Of a stretch of 13,248 bases of DNA, positions 1 to 7,140 are shown in pieces. A model generated the notes under the pieces. The model was not told the DNA's origin, made no database searches, and worked only from the letters and a program-made list of their open reading frames with translations. The stretch comes from Phanerodontia chrysosporium (taxonomy: Eukaryota > Basidiomycota > Agaricomycetes > Polyporales > Phanerochaetaceae): positions 1 through 13,248 of the forward strand of contig MJGA01000142.1 of assembly GCA_001910725.1 (NCBI GenBank), given 5' to 3'. The position numbers were made by a program, and so were the translations under genes. Position 1 is the stretch's first letter. Each line of letters begins with the position of its first letter.

Positions 1-82
1 TGCACCTGGCCCAGACCGTGCGTCAGTCCCCGCGTATCACTACATTTCTCGATGGGATCTCTGCCCCAACGGAAGAGCAATG

Positions 83-148
83 CCCCAATTTTTTCCTTTT
101 TTTTGGGGTCGCGCGCGGTGCCAGGGGTGTGTTACCCAATATATTTAA
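83..148 (+). promoter_or_regulatory. Shared promoter module, copy 1
   Basis: This is copy 1 of a module found before all four family genes. CCCCAA lies at 83-88, GGTGCCAGGGGT at 117-128 and a TATA-like TATATTTAA at 140-148. The start of CAGGGGT (122) is 19 bp before the start of ATATTTA (141), the same distance as in copies 2 and 3. The ATG follows 43 nt after ATATTTA starts, which fits a TATA box with a short leader. The TATA role is inferred; the box and the spacing are seen. Confidence 0.7.
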
Positions 149-183
149 CTGTGCTGGAGATCGGGTCACCAGGGCACTGCACC

Positions 184-1184
184 ATGTCTCCCCCCGGACC
201 AACTCAGAAAGCAAACGACGGTCAGTACATATCATTAACGGAGTTTTGTAATCATCTCCTTGCTGATTCCATTGCGCAACTAGACCTCTCCGCAAGCATC
301 GCCGCGGCCAAGGCGAACGAGGAGGCGGCGAGGCGTCACTTAGATGAGGTCCGGAGAAAGCAGGCAGAGGCGCGGGCGAGGAGGCTGGCTGAGGAGCACC
401 AAGCAAAAGCAGCGCGCGGAAGAGATGGAGCGTGCGCAGCTGGAGCGGAACCGCGCTCAAGCGCGCGAGAGGGGCGCGAAAGCGCAAAAGAACGGGAGAG
501 GCGGAGACTCAGCCCACCCGGCCGGCACGCTCCGCCGCCGCAGCCCACCCGGCTGGCACCTCCGCCGCCGCCGCCCACACCGCAGCCCCACCCTCGCCGC
601 CGGGCACCGGGTCCGCCGCTGCAGCCTTTCGGAGGGCAGCGGTATGATAACGCGATGGCCACGTGGGGTGCTGGCATTGGCAAGGGCAGGACCAAGGAGC
701 AGGAGAAGGAGGCGGCAGCGGCAAAGAGGCGTGCGCAGGTGGAGGCAGAGGAGCGCGCGAGGCTGGCAGCGGACGAGAGATTGGCGCGGTTAGATGCGGA
801 GCTGGAGAAGAGCGCCCCATGCGACCGCTGTGTGGACGAAGACATCGAGTGCGAGCGACAAGGCACCGGGCGGAAGAAGACGTGCAAGGCATGCGCAGCA
901 GCTCATGTGAGGTGCACACGCGGCGCAGTGGGTACACGGAGTCAAAGTTGCCGAAGACCCTCCCGGAAAGCGAAGTCCGACGCGGGCCTGGAATCGGACC
1001 GCATCGTCGGAGGCGCGTTCGCGTCCTCGGCAGGGAGTTGTCGACGCACCTCGGCCGCATCGAGCAGCAACAGCTCCTCATGATTGCAAGCTTGAACCGA
1101 GTCGCAGAGGCACTTGTTCAGGCGAGCAGGTTGCATGGCGCGACGCCGAGCGAGGAGGAACACGGAGACATGGAGCAAGATTGA
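184..1184 (+). CDS. Family gene 1: coiled-coil protein with internal Zn2Cys6 cluster (frame-disrupted)
   Basis: Likely nuclear, DNA-binding protein of about 310 residues; target unknown. The start at 184 has a CACCATG context downstream of promoter copy 1. An intron fits at 221-283 (GTCAGT donor, CTGAT branch, CTAG acceptor; 63 nt, phase 1), matching the first introns of the sister genes. After it come a Glu/Ala/Arg-rich coiled coil, an Ala/Pro-rich linker (about 510-640), a second coiled coil (about 690-815) and a Zn2Cys6 cluster at 820-915 with spacing C-x2-C-x6-C-x10-C-x2-C-x6-C. The C-terminus is helical (LNRVAEALVQASRL) and ends acidic. The cluster lies near residue 190 rather than at the N-terminus as in typical Zn2Cys6 activators. 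The best reading changes frame near 410, 505, 650 and 1005-1020, so it is either a decayed gene or carries sequence errors. The reading frame is continuous from 184 to 1083 without any correction, but the C-terminal part then looks wrong. Confidence 0.68.
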
Positions 1185-1510
1185 GCGGACTTCGACGGAC
1201 ATTGGTTCAGTAAATCTTAGGCAGCTAATAATATTTCTTGGTTTGTAAATCAGCAAGCTGGCACGTCGTGTTCTTGGTATATACATCCTCATCATGTTGC
1301 AGAGTGAGGCAATTGTGTGATGCGAGGAGACTGTAGAAACGTAGAGAGGTACAATGACTGGCAGAATACAGCGGAGTACCACGGACATTAGCCCCGAAAT
1401 CTGTGCTCTTTGCTTACATATGCCACGCAGGATTGTACGCGTTTTGGGCTCGGCAGAAAACAACAGGGCAAGTCAAGGCCCAGGCACATGCCCCAAAGCA
1501 TTCTACGTGT
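1185..1510. other. Spacer between family genes 1 and 2
   Basis: No convincing gene is present here. It holds the AT-rich 3' flank of gene 1. Unlike genes 2-4, gene 1 has no long T/G tract just after its stop. Short open frames on both strands show no coding-like composition. Confidence 0.5.
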
Positions 1511-1586
1511 CCCCAACAGAATGTAAAATTTTGGGTTTCCGAGGGGCAGTATGGGGGTGTCAGGGGTACACTCCGTGGAATATTTA
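1511..1586 (+). promoter_or_regulatory. Shared promoter module, copy 2
   Basis: CCCCAA is at 1511-1516, GGTGTCAGGGGT at 1556-1567 and ATATTTA at 1580-1586. CAGGGGT to ATATTTA is again 19 bp start to start. The ATG of gene 2 is 46 nt downstream of the ATATTTA start. Confidence 0.7.
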
Positions 1587-1625
1587 GACCAAGCTTGGCC
1601 GGTTGGAGGGCTGGACAGAACCGCC

Positions 1626-2327
1626 ATGTCGACCAGCAGCAAGAACACCACTTCCCAGGGTACGTTTTGCCACACCTCGTTCAATGAGCTCGTCGTGCTG
1701 ATCGACGTTCCCCCAGCACGTCGCGCGGATGAGACCCTCGGGCGAGGGGCATCTGTGCCGGTGAAGGCAACGCCGAAGCAGAGGGAGAAGGGCGCGGCGG
1801 CGAGTGTCCCCGGACAGCGGAAGAGTGCGGAGTTGTCGGGAGCAGCGAAGGTGCAGCCGGCACGGCCAGCCGCTAACCAGGAGGCGAAGGGTCAAGATGC
1901 CCGACCGCCTCAGCGGCGCCATCAGTGCGCACGCCTCACAGGCCGCACAGGCCCCGAGAGAGGTGAAGGCTCCATCGTTGGCGCCCTCGGCGACGCGGAG
2001 CACATCTCCGCCGGCCCAATCTCAGAGACGACGAACGCAGCGGAGGTCAAGCAGCCGCCTGAGGAGGCCGCGCTCAGCGACGCGGCGAAGTCCATCGAGC
2101 GGCTCACGGAGGCCATCGAGGCGATCAGCAAGAAGGCGATCACTGCGGTGAAGGAATACAACCTCACCATGACGCAGATGTTGGCAAACATCGACGGACA
2201 TGCGGAGGCCGTCTACACCGCTTTGGTCGACCCAGACTGGAGCGCCGACCTGGCCCGCAAACGGCTGCACGAGTCCGACGACTCCCTGGGCGAAGGGTCG
2301 AGGAAGAGGGCTAGGCAGGAGGACTAG
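1626..2327 (+). CDS. Family gene 2: basic-tailed helical protein without Zn cluster
   Basis: Best-preserved member of the family; function unknown, probably nuclear. The start at 1626 (CGCCATG) lies 46 nt below the TATA-like box. Intron 1660-1716 has a GTACGT donor, CTGAT branch and CCCCCAG acceptor (57 nt, phase 1 after codon 11). The spliced frame then runs unbroken to TAG at 2325-2327, about 214 residues. The N-terminal half is Ala/Pro/Lys/Gln-rich and probably disordered. From about 2075 a helical domain begins with SIERLTEAIEAI, aligning with AIDRLTRTI in gene 3 and AIERMTDTI in gene 4. The end, RKRARQED, is a basic nuclear-localisation-like tail. There is no Zn2Cys6 cluster. An alternative frame between about 1890 and 2030 also looks coding, so one compensated indel pair cannot be excluded. 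Confidence 0.75.
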   Translation: MSTSSKNTTSQGTFCHTSFNELVVLIDVPPARRADETLGRGASVPVKATPKQREKGAAASVPGQRKSAELSGAAKVQPARPAANQEAKGQDARPPQRRHQCARLTGRTGPERGEGSIVGALGDAEHISAGPISETTNAAEVKQPPEEAALSDAAKSIERLTEAIEAISKKAITAVKEYNLTMTQMLANIDGHAEAVYTALVDPDWSADLARKRLHESDDSLGEGSRKRARQED

Positions 2328-2338
2328 GCGGTCCGCCG

Positions 2339-2380
2339 TTTGTTGTTTTTTTTGTTTTGTAAAATTAGTCCATGCTATAC
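2339..2380 (+). promoter_or_regulatory. T/G-rich 3' flank of gene 2
   Basis: Eleven bases after the stop there is a T/G tract (2339-2360) preceded by CCGCCG and followed by ATGCTATAC (2372-2380). Gene 3 has the same arrangement (CCGCC, T/G tract, ATGCTACAC). It is a probable 3' UTR or 3'-processing signal; the role is inferred. Confidence 0.45.
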
Positions 2381-2621
2381 AATCCTCGCTTCGTTGCAGA
2401 CCTGCCTGAGTACTCGCCGTCAGATTAAGTTCGCCTTAACATGTGAGGTGCACGTCGCAGTGGAGTTGCGGAGTGTACACTGAAAACATTTGAAGGACAA
2501 AAACAGCGATTCAGCCTTGTGGCTGCTCAGGCATGGCTGGTGATCGTGATAGGTCATGCGGTGAACACGCTTGATGAAAATGCTCGCTTAATATTTAAGT
2601 TGCCCTCAATGCATGTTTTTT
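2381..2621. other. Spacer between family genes 2 and 3
   Basis: I see no gene. A TATA-like AATATTTAA near 2590-2598 has no CAGGGGT box upstream and is not counted as a promoter copy. Confidence 0.45.
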
Positions 2622-2689
2622 CCCCAAGTGATCTTCCGGGGTTCTGATACCGCAGAGGGGTGCCAGGGGTGCTACCTGGATAATATTTA
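2622..2689 (+). promoter_or_regulatory. Shared promoter module, copy 3
   Basis: CCCCAA is at 2622-2627, GGTGCCAGGGGT at about 2659-2670 and ATATTTA at 2683-2689. CAGGGGT (2664) to ATATTTA (2683) is 19 bp. The ATG of gene 3 is 60 nt below the ATATTTA start. Confidence 0.72.
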
Positions 2690-2742
2690 GTTCAACAGAT
2701 TCGCGCTGGTCTGGCATCCCCTCTTTCTTCTCTACGACCACC

Positions 2743-3558
2743 ATGACCGAAGAACAACTCGCCCTCGAGCAGGGTGAGTGGACGAGTTTCCATGTCCTAC
2801 AGTCTGGAGTTAACATACAACAGAAGCCGTGCGAGCGGAGGCGAACTACGCTGCCGCCCGCCAAGAAGTCGAGGACTTGATGAGGAAACAGAGGGAGTTG
2901 CAAGAGCTGGAGGAGGAGCTGAGGCGCGAAGAGGCCGAGTTGCAGCTGAAAGGGGCGGAGCAGCAGCAAAGTTTCCTTGCGGAGAGGTCGGTGGATCCCT
3001 GCTCGCTGCTCAGTCTGAGAGCGCGAGTGCAGCAGGCGATATGTCGATGCACACTGCTCCGCCGTCGGAGTACGACCTCGAGATCGAGCCAGCCACTCAG
3101 GCTTCCGCCAGCCCCGCCCCCAACCTCCGCGCTCTGAGCAGGAATGCGGCTCAGTCTCCGCTGCGGACACACCCTCCCAGGAGTTCGTCGAGGCAATCGA
3201 CCGCCTCACTCGCACCATCACCTCCATCGGGAACGACTTCATAGACCAGGTGCAGAGCGCTACGAACATCACCAAGGTCTTCGCCCACAAGATGGGCAAG
3301 AACGCCGACGCCTTGTTCGAGGGCCTGGAAGACTCGGCCTACGAGTCCGAGGACTCGGAGACCGATCATGAAGTCAACGAAATTCCACTTGCGAAGGTCG
3401 CGCGCGAGATCCAGCCCCTCCACGTGGAAAACTCGGAGTGGCCTCGCGATCAAAAGGAGCACGACGAGGCGGTCGAGCAGTTCAAGCAGGAGTTGGCGGA
3501 GTGGGAGGAAGACGAGGTCGCAGGTCCGGCGAGGAAGAAGGCGAGGACCGAGACGTAG
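2743..3558 (+). CDS. Family gene 3: coiled-coil protein with basic tail, no Zn cluster (frame-disrupted)
   Basis: Unknown function, about 255 residues, probably nuclear. The start at 2743 is in CACCATG. Intron 2774-2823 (GTGAGT donor, GTTAAC branch, CAACAG acceptor; 50 nt, phase 1 after codon 10) joins MTEEQLALEQ to EAVRAEANY. A strong Glu/Gln/Arg coiled coil follows (2826-2980). Next is a Ser/Ala/Pro linker, then a helical C-terminal part with AIDRLTRTITSIG (about 3190-3230), an acidic SAYESEDSETD stretch, a Trp/Glu-rich segment and the tail ARKKARTET ending at TAG 3556-3558. Two single-base losses are needed, near 2985-2995 (by a CCC run) and near 3155-3165, to keep the coding-like frame. 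A single open frame from 3250 to 3558 covers the conserved end. Confidence 0.7.
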
Positions 3559-3575
3559 GCTGCCCGCTCTCCGCC

Positions 3576-3611
3576 TTTTGTTTTTTTGTATTCAAATCAT
3601 CAATGCTACAC
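3576..3611 (+). promoter_or_regulatory. T/G-rich 3' flank of gene 3
   Basis: TTTTGTTTTTTTGTA (3576-3590) follows CCGCC 17 bases after the stop, and ATGCTACAC lies at 3603-3611. Order and content match the 3' flank of gene 2. It probably belongs to the transcript end. Confidence 0.45.
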
Positions 3612-3749
3612 GTTTGCTGCGCACCCTGGTATTTTGAATGAAGCCTCAAGTGCCAGATGATTGATAGGCAGTGTGAACAATGGCAATTGAACCCAACTGA
3701 TGGCTTGCGTCTCTCCACATGATAGAGCCGGACAGTGTTGTCATGGTGC

Positions 3750-3847
3750 CAAACTCCGAGCTCATCTCCGCTCCTGGGGTGCATCCGGAGTTTGTAGGAA
3801 GTTGTCGACTTTCCAGTTATCCTGGACATTCGGAGTTACGAACTCCG
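3750..3847. promoter_or_regulatory. Cluster of CGGAGTT inverted boxes, including a CGG-N11-CCG palindrome
   Basis: CAAACTCCG (3750-3758) and its exact reverse complement CGGAGTTTG (3786-3794) form 9-bp arms. CGGAGTTACGAACTCCG (3831-3847) is a 17-bp palindrome broken only by its central ACG. CGG-N11-CCG is the classic binding geometry of the Gal4 type of Zn2Cys6 dimer. One more AACTCCG lies at 4203-4209. Binding by any protein is inferred. Confidence 0.45.
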
Positions 3848-5027
3848 TCGGTTGCTAAGGACTTGGTTCATCGCATGCCTTTATCATTTCACAAGCCTTT
3901 ACCCCCTCTGTTCCTGAGCATTCCCAGATTAATAGCATGACATGCTGTACATCTCCGCCCATCTCCACAAACTTTGGACTCGTTAATACATAACCTCCCG
4001 TGCTATCACTTGTAGCTTCAGTTCGAATATCCCTTAGGTCCCCCTTATACCTTCTTGACTTTGCTTTGTCACTTCACACTATTTCTGTATGGGCTTAAAC
4101 CCGCCGCTTCTCCGTATCTCTGACTCCGAAGTACAGGCAATGCAGCCCTCCAAGGGCGCAGTCAAAGCTGAAAGGCTGAAGCCAATTGCCATCTGACTGC
4201 CGAACTCCGGTTCTCCATCCTGTCTCTGTTTCACTGTGTCCAGTAGTGACCTCCGCCTGACTCGCGAGAATGTTGATCGCTAGCTCTTCCTGATGAAGGA
4301 ACAATTAGTTGAAGGGGTATGCGGTGCACAGGAGCACAAAGCCCTATATAATATACGTTGACCTGCTCTCATTACTGCAGATGCACCTAAAGACGTTGCA
4401 TTCAATATATGAAATGCATGTGCCAACTTTGAGTCTGAATAGAAGTCACAGATGCCCTCTGGTCACATATCCAAGGTTTGTACTTACCTTTTGATGGGTA
4501 GCATTTCACCAGATACAAACTGGTTATATACACGGTCTATAGTGTTTCTGCAGTTTGAGTGCGATACTGGAGCTACACCGTGAAACAAGTTTATATAATG
4601 CCCATGCCATGAGTTTATCCTGACTCGTAATGCTTCATTCACATGCCTTCATTGATATTTGACAAGAGTTCACTTTGCTGCGCTTCGTGGGGTCAGAAGT
4701 GAGGCCTAGTGAGGGTCCGGACCAACGCAAAACTCAGGGCAATGCGATACAATATAACTATGACTACAACATCGTGATTGTCGCGTGCGTCAGAGCGCGG
4801 CACACGCGTGAGCCGTCAGGTTGAGGTGTAGGTAGTCACAGGCATGCCAAGCCTAGAGCAGGTTGGGATCGGTCAATGACGAGTTCATGAGGAGTAGTAT
4901 TAGGGGTCGCGGGCAGAGTATGTAAGGAAGCGAGAGGGGCAAAGAAGCAGGAATAAGAAACAGTCAGAACAGGTGTACTTACTTTCAAATGTATCATATC
5001 ATTCCTGGTTAAATGTACGAGTAATGT

Positions 5028-5063
5028 ATGAGTAATATGAGTAACATGAATAATATGAGTAAT
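5028..5063. repeat. 9-bp tandem repeat, four copies
   Basis: Four consecutive 9-bp units: ATGAGTAAT, ATGAGTAAC, ATGAATAAT, ATGAGTAAT. A short AT-rich microsatellite-like tract in non-coding DNA. Confidence 0.85.
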
Positions 5064-5354
5064 CATCATCTGTTGTATACCTCTCATGTAACCATGCTGG
5101 CTGCACAACATATGCACATTGCATCTACGGAGCTCTCGTATGCCACTCTAAGCCCTTCGCCCTTCAGTTGTTATGTAACCTCTTGGAAAATGTGCTTGTG
5201 TGATAAAAAGCACGTTTAATACATGACAGTGGATTGAACGTTTGCGAAACGATGCAGGCACGTCAACAGCAGCCACACTGCATCCCTTTATGTCCCATGA
5301 CAGGACTGTAGGTGAGGTGATTCAATGACATGTCCACCCAAGGAACTGGTGACT

Positions 5355-5429
5355 CCCCAAAACAGCGGAGTTTTTTCGAGGTTTCTGGGTTCGGATAAGG
5401 TGCCAGGGTACAAGTGTCGGAATATTTAA
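5355..5429 (+). promoter_or_regulatory. Shared promoter module, copy 4
   Basis: CCCCAA is at 5355-5360, GGTGCCAGGGT at 5399-5409 and ATATTTAA at 5422-5429. The box has three Gs after CA where the other copies have four, and its spacing to ATATTTA is 18 instead of 19 bp. One missing G explains both. A CGGAGTT box lies inside the module at 5366-5372. Confidence 0.68.
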
Positions 5430-5476
5430 CATTTCCTGCTCAGTTACTTGCGCCTGTATCCTCCTTCGCCCCCACC

Positions 5477-6363
5477 ATGTCGCCTTCAAACGAACTCAAG
5501 CCACAGGTGGGAAATGTCTGAAATGCGCAATATAGGGTCACTAATAACCTACTTCCACCAGCTGTCCGCGGCTTGGAGGCTTCGGCCGCCGATTTGTCGG
5601 AGAAGCAGCGCAGGCTGGCAGAGCTCCGCGCACAGCTGGAGCAGAAGCGGAAGGAGCTTCGCTTGGCCGAGGAGCGGAAGCGCGACTTGGCTGCGCGGAA
5701 GATCGCGGCGGAGGAGGCAAAGGCCAAGGCGGAGGAGGCAAAGGCCAAGGCGGAGGAGGCAGCGAAAGCAAAGGCAGACGTGCAGGCGGAGTCGTCGAAG
5801 CCGACGGCATGCGACACCTGCCGGAGGCACGGCATCGACTGCTCGTGGCGGTCTGGTCGTGCAAAGACCTGCACGGAGTGCGCTCTCCACAAGCGTCTCT
5901 GCACCGTGAACGGGGTTGCCGTGAGCGGAATGCGCCGCGGATTGCGAAGCCGGCAGACGCGAAGGGCAAAGCTGCCATGCCGCCGAAGACAAGTTCCGTC
6001 ATCGACTCCGATGACGAGCCACAGTTGGAGGCTCCGCAAGCGAGCATGGACCTCAACACCGAAGCAGGCCTCGAGACTGGTGTCATCGTTCTCGAAGTGG
6101 CCATCGAGCGCATGACCGACACGATCAGAGCCCTCGGCAAGTTGATCGCCGGCGAGATCAGTCAATTCCGCGATGTGCAAACCGCGATCGGGAGAAGTTT
6201 GACCGACTCGCAGATGCGTTCGAGAACTTCGACGCCACAGGCCAGCAGTCAACCCGAACCCCGCGAAAGGAAAGAAGGCCATGGGTTCACTGGCGACTGG
6301 GTCCAACGAAAACACACGGGTAGCGAGGAAAGGCGGGCGAAAAAGCGGCAGAGAAAGGAGTAG
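5477..6363 (+). CDS. Family gene 4: coiled-coil Zn2Cys6 protein with basic tail (frame-disrupted)
   Basis: Likely nuclear DNA-binding protein of about 277 residues. The start at 5477 (CACCATG) is 55 nt below ATATTTA. The intron is 5507-5561 (CACTAATAAC branch, CACCAG acceptor). The sister genes have CAG-G before the donor and splice in phase 1; here that G is missing, so exon 2 (AVRGLEAS...) is joined out of frame. Exon 2 encodes a coiled coil (5580-5800) with an exact 21-bp repeat. A Zn2Cys6 cluster follows at 5810-5902 with spacing C-x2-C-x6-C-x9-C-x2-C-x6-C, near residue 94. A Ser/Asp-rich linker (SSVIDSDDE), the helical AIERMTDTIRALG domain and a tail ending AKKRQRKE (TAG 6361-6363) complete it. 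Further one-base losses are needed near 5925-5945, 6175-6186, 6245-6265 and 6315-6330. Confidence 0.72.
5708..5770 (+). repeat. 21-bp (heptad) tandem repeat in the gene 4 coiled coil
   Basis: Two identical 21-bp units (5708-5728 and 5729-5749), each coding AEEAKAK, are followed by a diverged third copy. The unit equals one coiled-coil heptad, so unequal copying lengthens the coil without breaking register. Confidence 0.8.
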
Positions 6364-6398
6364 TCGGAGATGCGGCGCGCGCCTTCCTTCGATGATCG

Positions 6399-6426
6399 TT
6401 TTTTTGTTTGTTTTTTTTTGTTTTTT
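6399..6426 (+). promoter_or_regulatory. T/G-rich 3' flank of gene 4
   Basis: A long T tract with interspersed G starts 36 bases after the stop, comparable to the tracts after genes 2 and 3. Probably part of the 3' UTR. Confidence 0.4.
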
Positions 6427-6516
6427 CAATACATCACCCGTTTCGCATGCTCTCGCAGAGGCTCAAGTGGACAGAAATAGTGTGCAAGAATCAAATACAG
6501 TGCAGGTCTAGTGGTT

Positions 6517-6557
6517 GAGTCTGGGCCCGCGCAGACTCGACGAGCAGTGTTGCTCGT
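6517..6557 (+). other. Two adjacent perfect 7-bp hairpins next to a tRNA-like box
   Basis: GAGTCTG/CAGACTC (6517-6523 with 6532-6538, 8-nt loop) is followed one base later by ACGAGCA/TGCTCGT (6540-6546 with 6551-6557, 4-nt loop). GGTCTAGTGGTTGAG at 6505-6519 resembles the D-arm/A-box of a tRNA. I cannot fold a full cloverleaf, and a good B-box at the right distance is missing. It could be a structured 3' UTR or a tRNA-derived remnant. Confidence 0.4.
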
Positions 6558-7140
6558 AGGTATACATGTACAAAAGGTGAACCGACATCGATCTTGAATG
6601 TATAAGAGTGTGAGAGGCTATTCGAGTTCCATTTCATTCATGTTCAGAGATGTATCAGTAATGGTAGAACTGGCTTAGTAACTGCTACGTCGTGGAGCTG
6701 GACACAGTTCGGTTATCAGGTCTGACTATGGACACTCAGAGCTGGGATACGTGCTTGCAGACATTATTGTATTCTAGTTTTACGATATGCCTTCAAAACG
6801 CGAACAAGTATATATGAAGTCTCAGAGAGGGTTCGATCTTCTGCTTCCACAGCTTTCTGGAATAATGGTGCTAAAAGGTCGACAGTCCGATGCGTCAAGT
6901 AAAGTCCGATGCGTCCGAGCAAATATTCAGCCAAGTCCGTCTTCCCCTCCTCCCGCTGACTGCTCGTTGAATGGTTCATCGTCCTTATGCAACTTTGACC
7001 AGGGAGCACAGGGAACCGTCACTTGGGAGGGATGTGGTTGGGCAACGGATGGTTTTAGGAGTTGAAAAGAATGGGAAGAAGTGACCAAGAAGGGTGCAGC
7101 GTTGCAACTTTGAATTTGGGGTAGGAGGTGAACGGGGAAC
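6558..7140. other. Spacer between family gene 4 and the minus-strand gene
   Basis: No gene supported. It contains a 13-bp direct repeat at 6884-6915. The stretch just before 7141 is the 3' flank of the convergent minus-strand gene. Confidence 0.45.
6884..6915. repeat. 13-bp direct repeat, period 19
   Basis: AGTCCGATGCGTC occurs at 6884-6896 and again at 6903-6915. A third partial match (AAGTCCGTC) lies near 6935. Non-coding context; role unknown. Confidence 0.7.

Larger units (their letters stand above)
3612..5354. other. 1.7-kb gene-free interval between family genes 3 and 4
   Basis: AT-rich, with only short open frames lacking coding composition. It holds a CGGAGTT/AACTCCG cluster (3750-4209), a 9-bp tandem repeat (5028-5063) and several TATA-like runs (for example 4344-4356). 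I recognise no gene or mobile element. Confidence 0.55.

Noticed and set aside
23..887. Long open frames on the minus strand opposite gene 1
   Set aside because: They mirror the GC-rich, repeat-rich gene 1. Composition (runs of Ser, Arg, Gly) is that of an antisense shadow, with no intron or start signals.
904..2453. Identical 14-mer CATGTGAGGTGCAC at 904-917 and 2440-2453
   Set aside because: About 0.3 such pairs are expected by chance in a window of this size, and the flanks do not align.
2588..2600. Isolated TATA-like AATATTTAA
   Set aside because: No CAGGGGT box 19 bp upstream and no gene start downstream at the right distance; the true copy lies at 2622-2689.
5440..6429. 329-codon open frame on the minus strand opposite gene 4
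   Set aside because: Long only because the opposite strand is GC-rich coding DNA. Its translation is low-complexity Ser/Ala/Leu/Arg and the plus strand has the promoter, Zn cluster and intron.
6505..6630. A complete tRNA gene with the TTCGAGTTCC near 6618 as B-box
   Set aside because: The A-box to B-box distance is over 100 bp and no acceptor stem pairs, so a functional tRNA is not supported.
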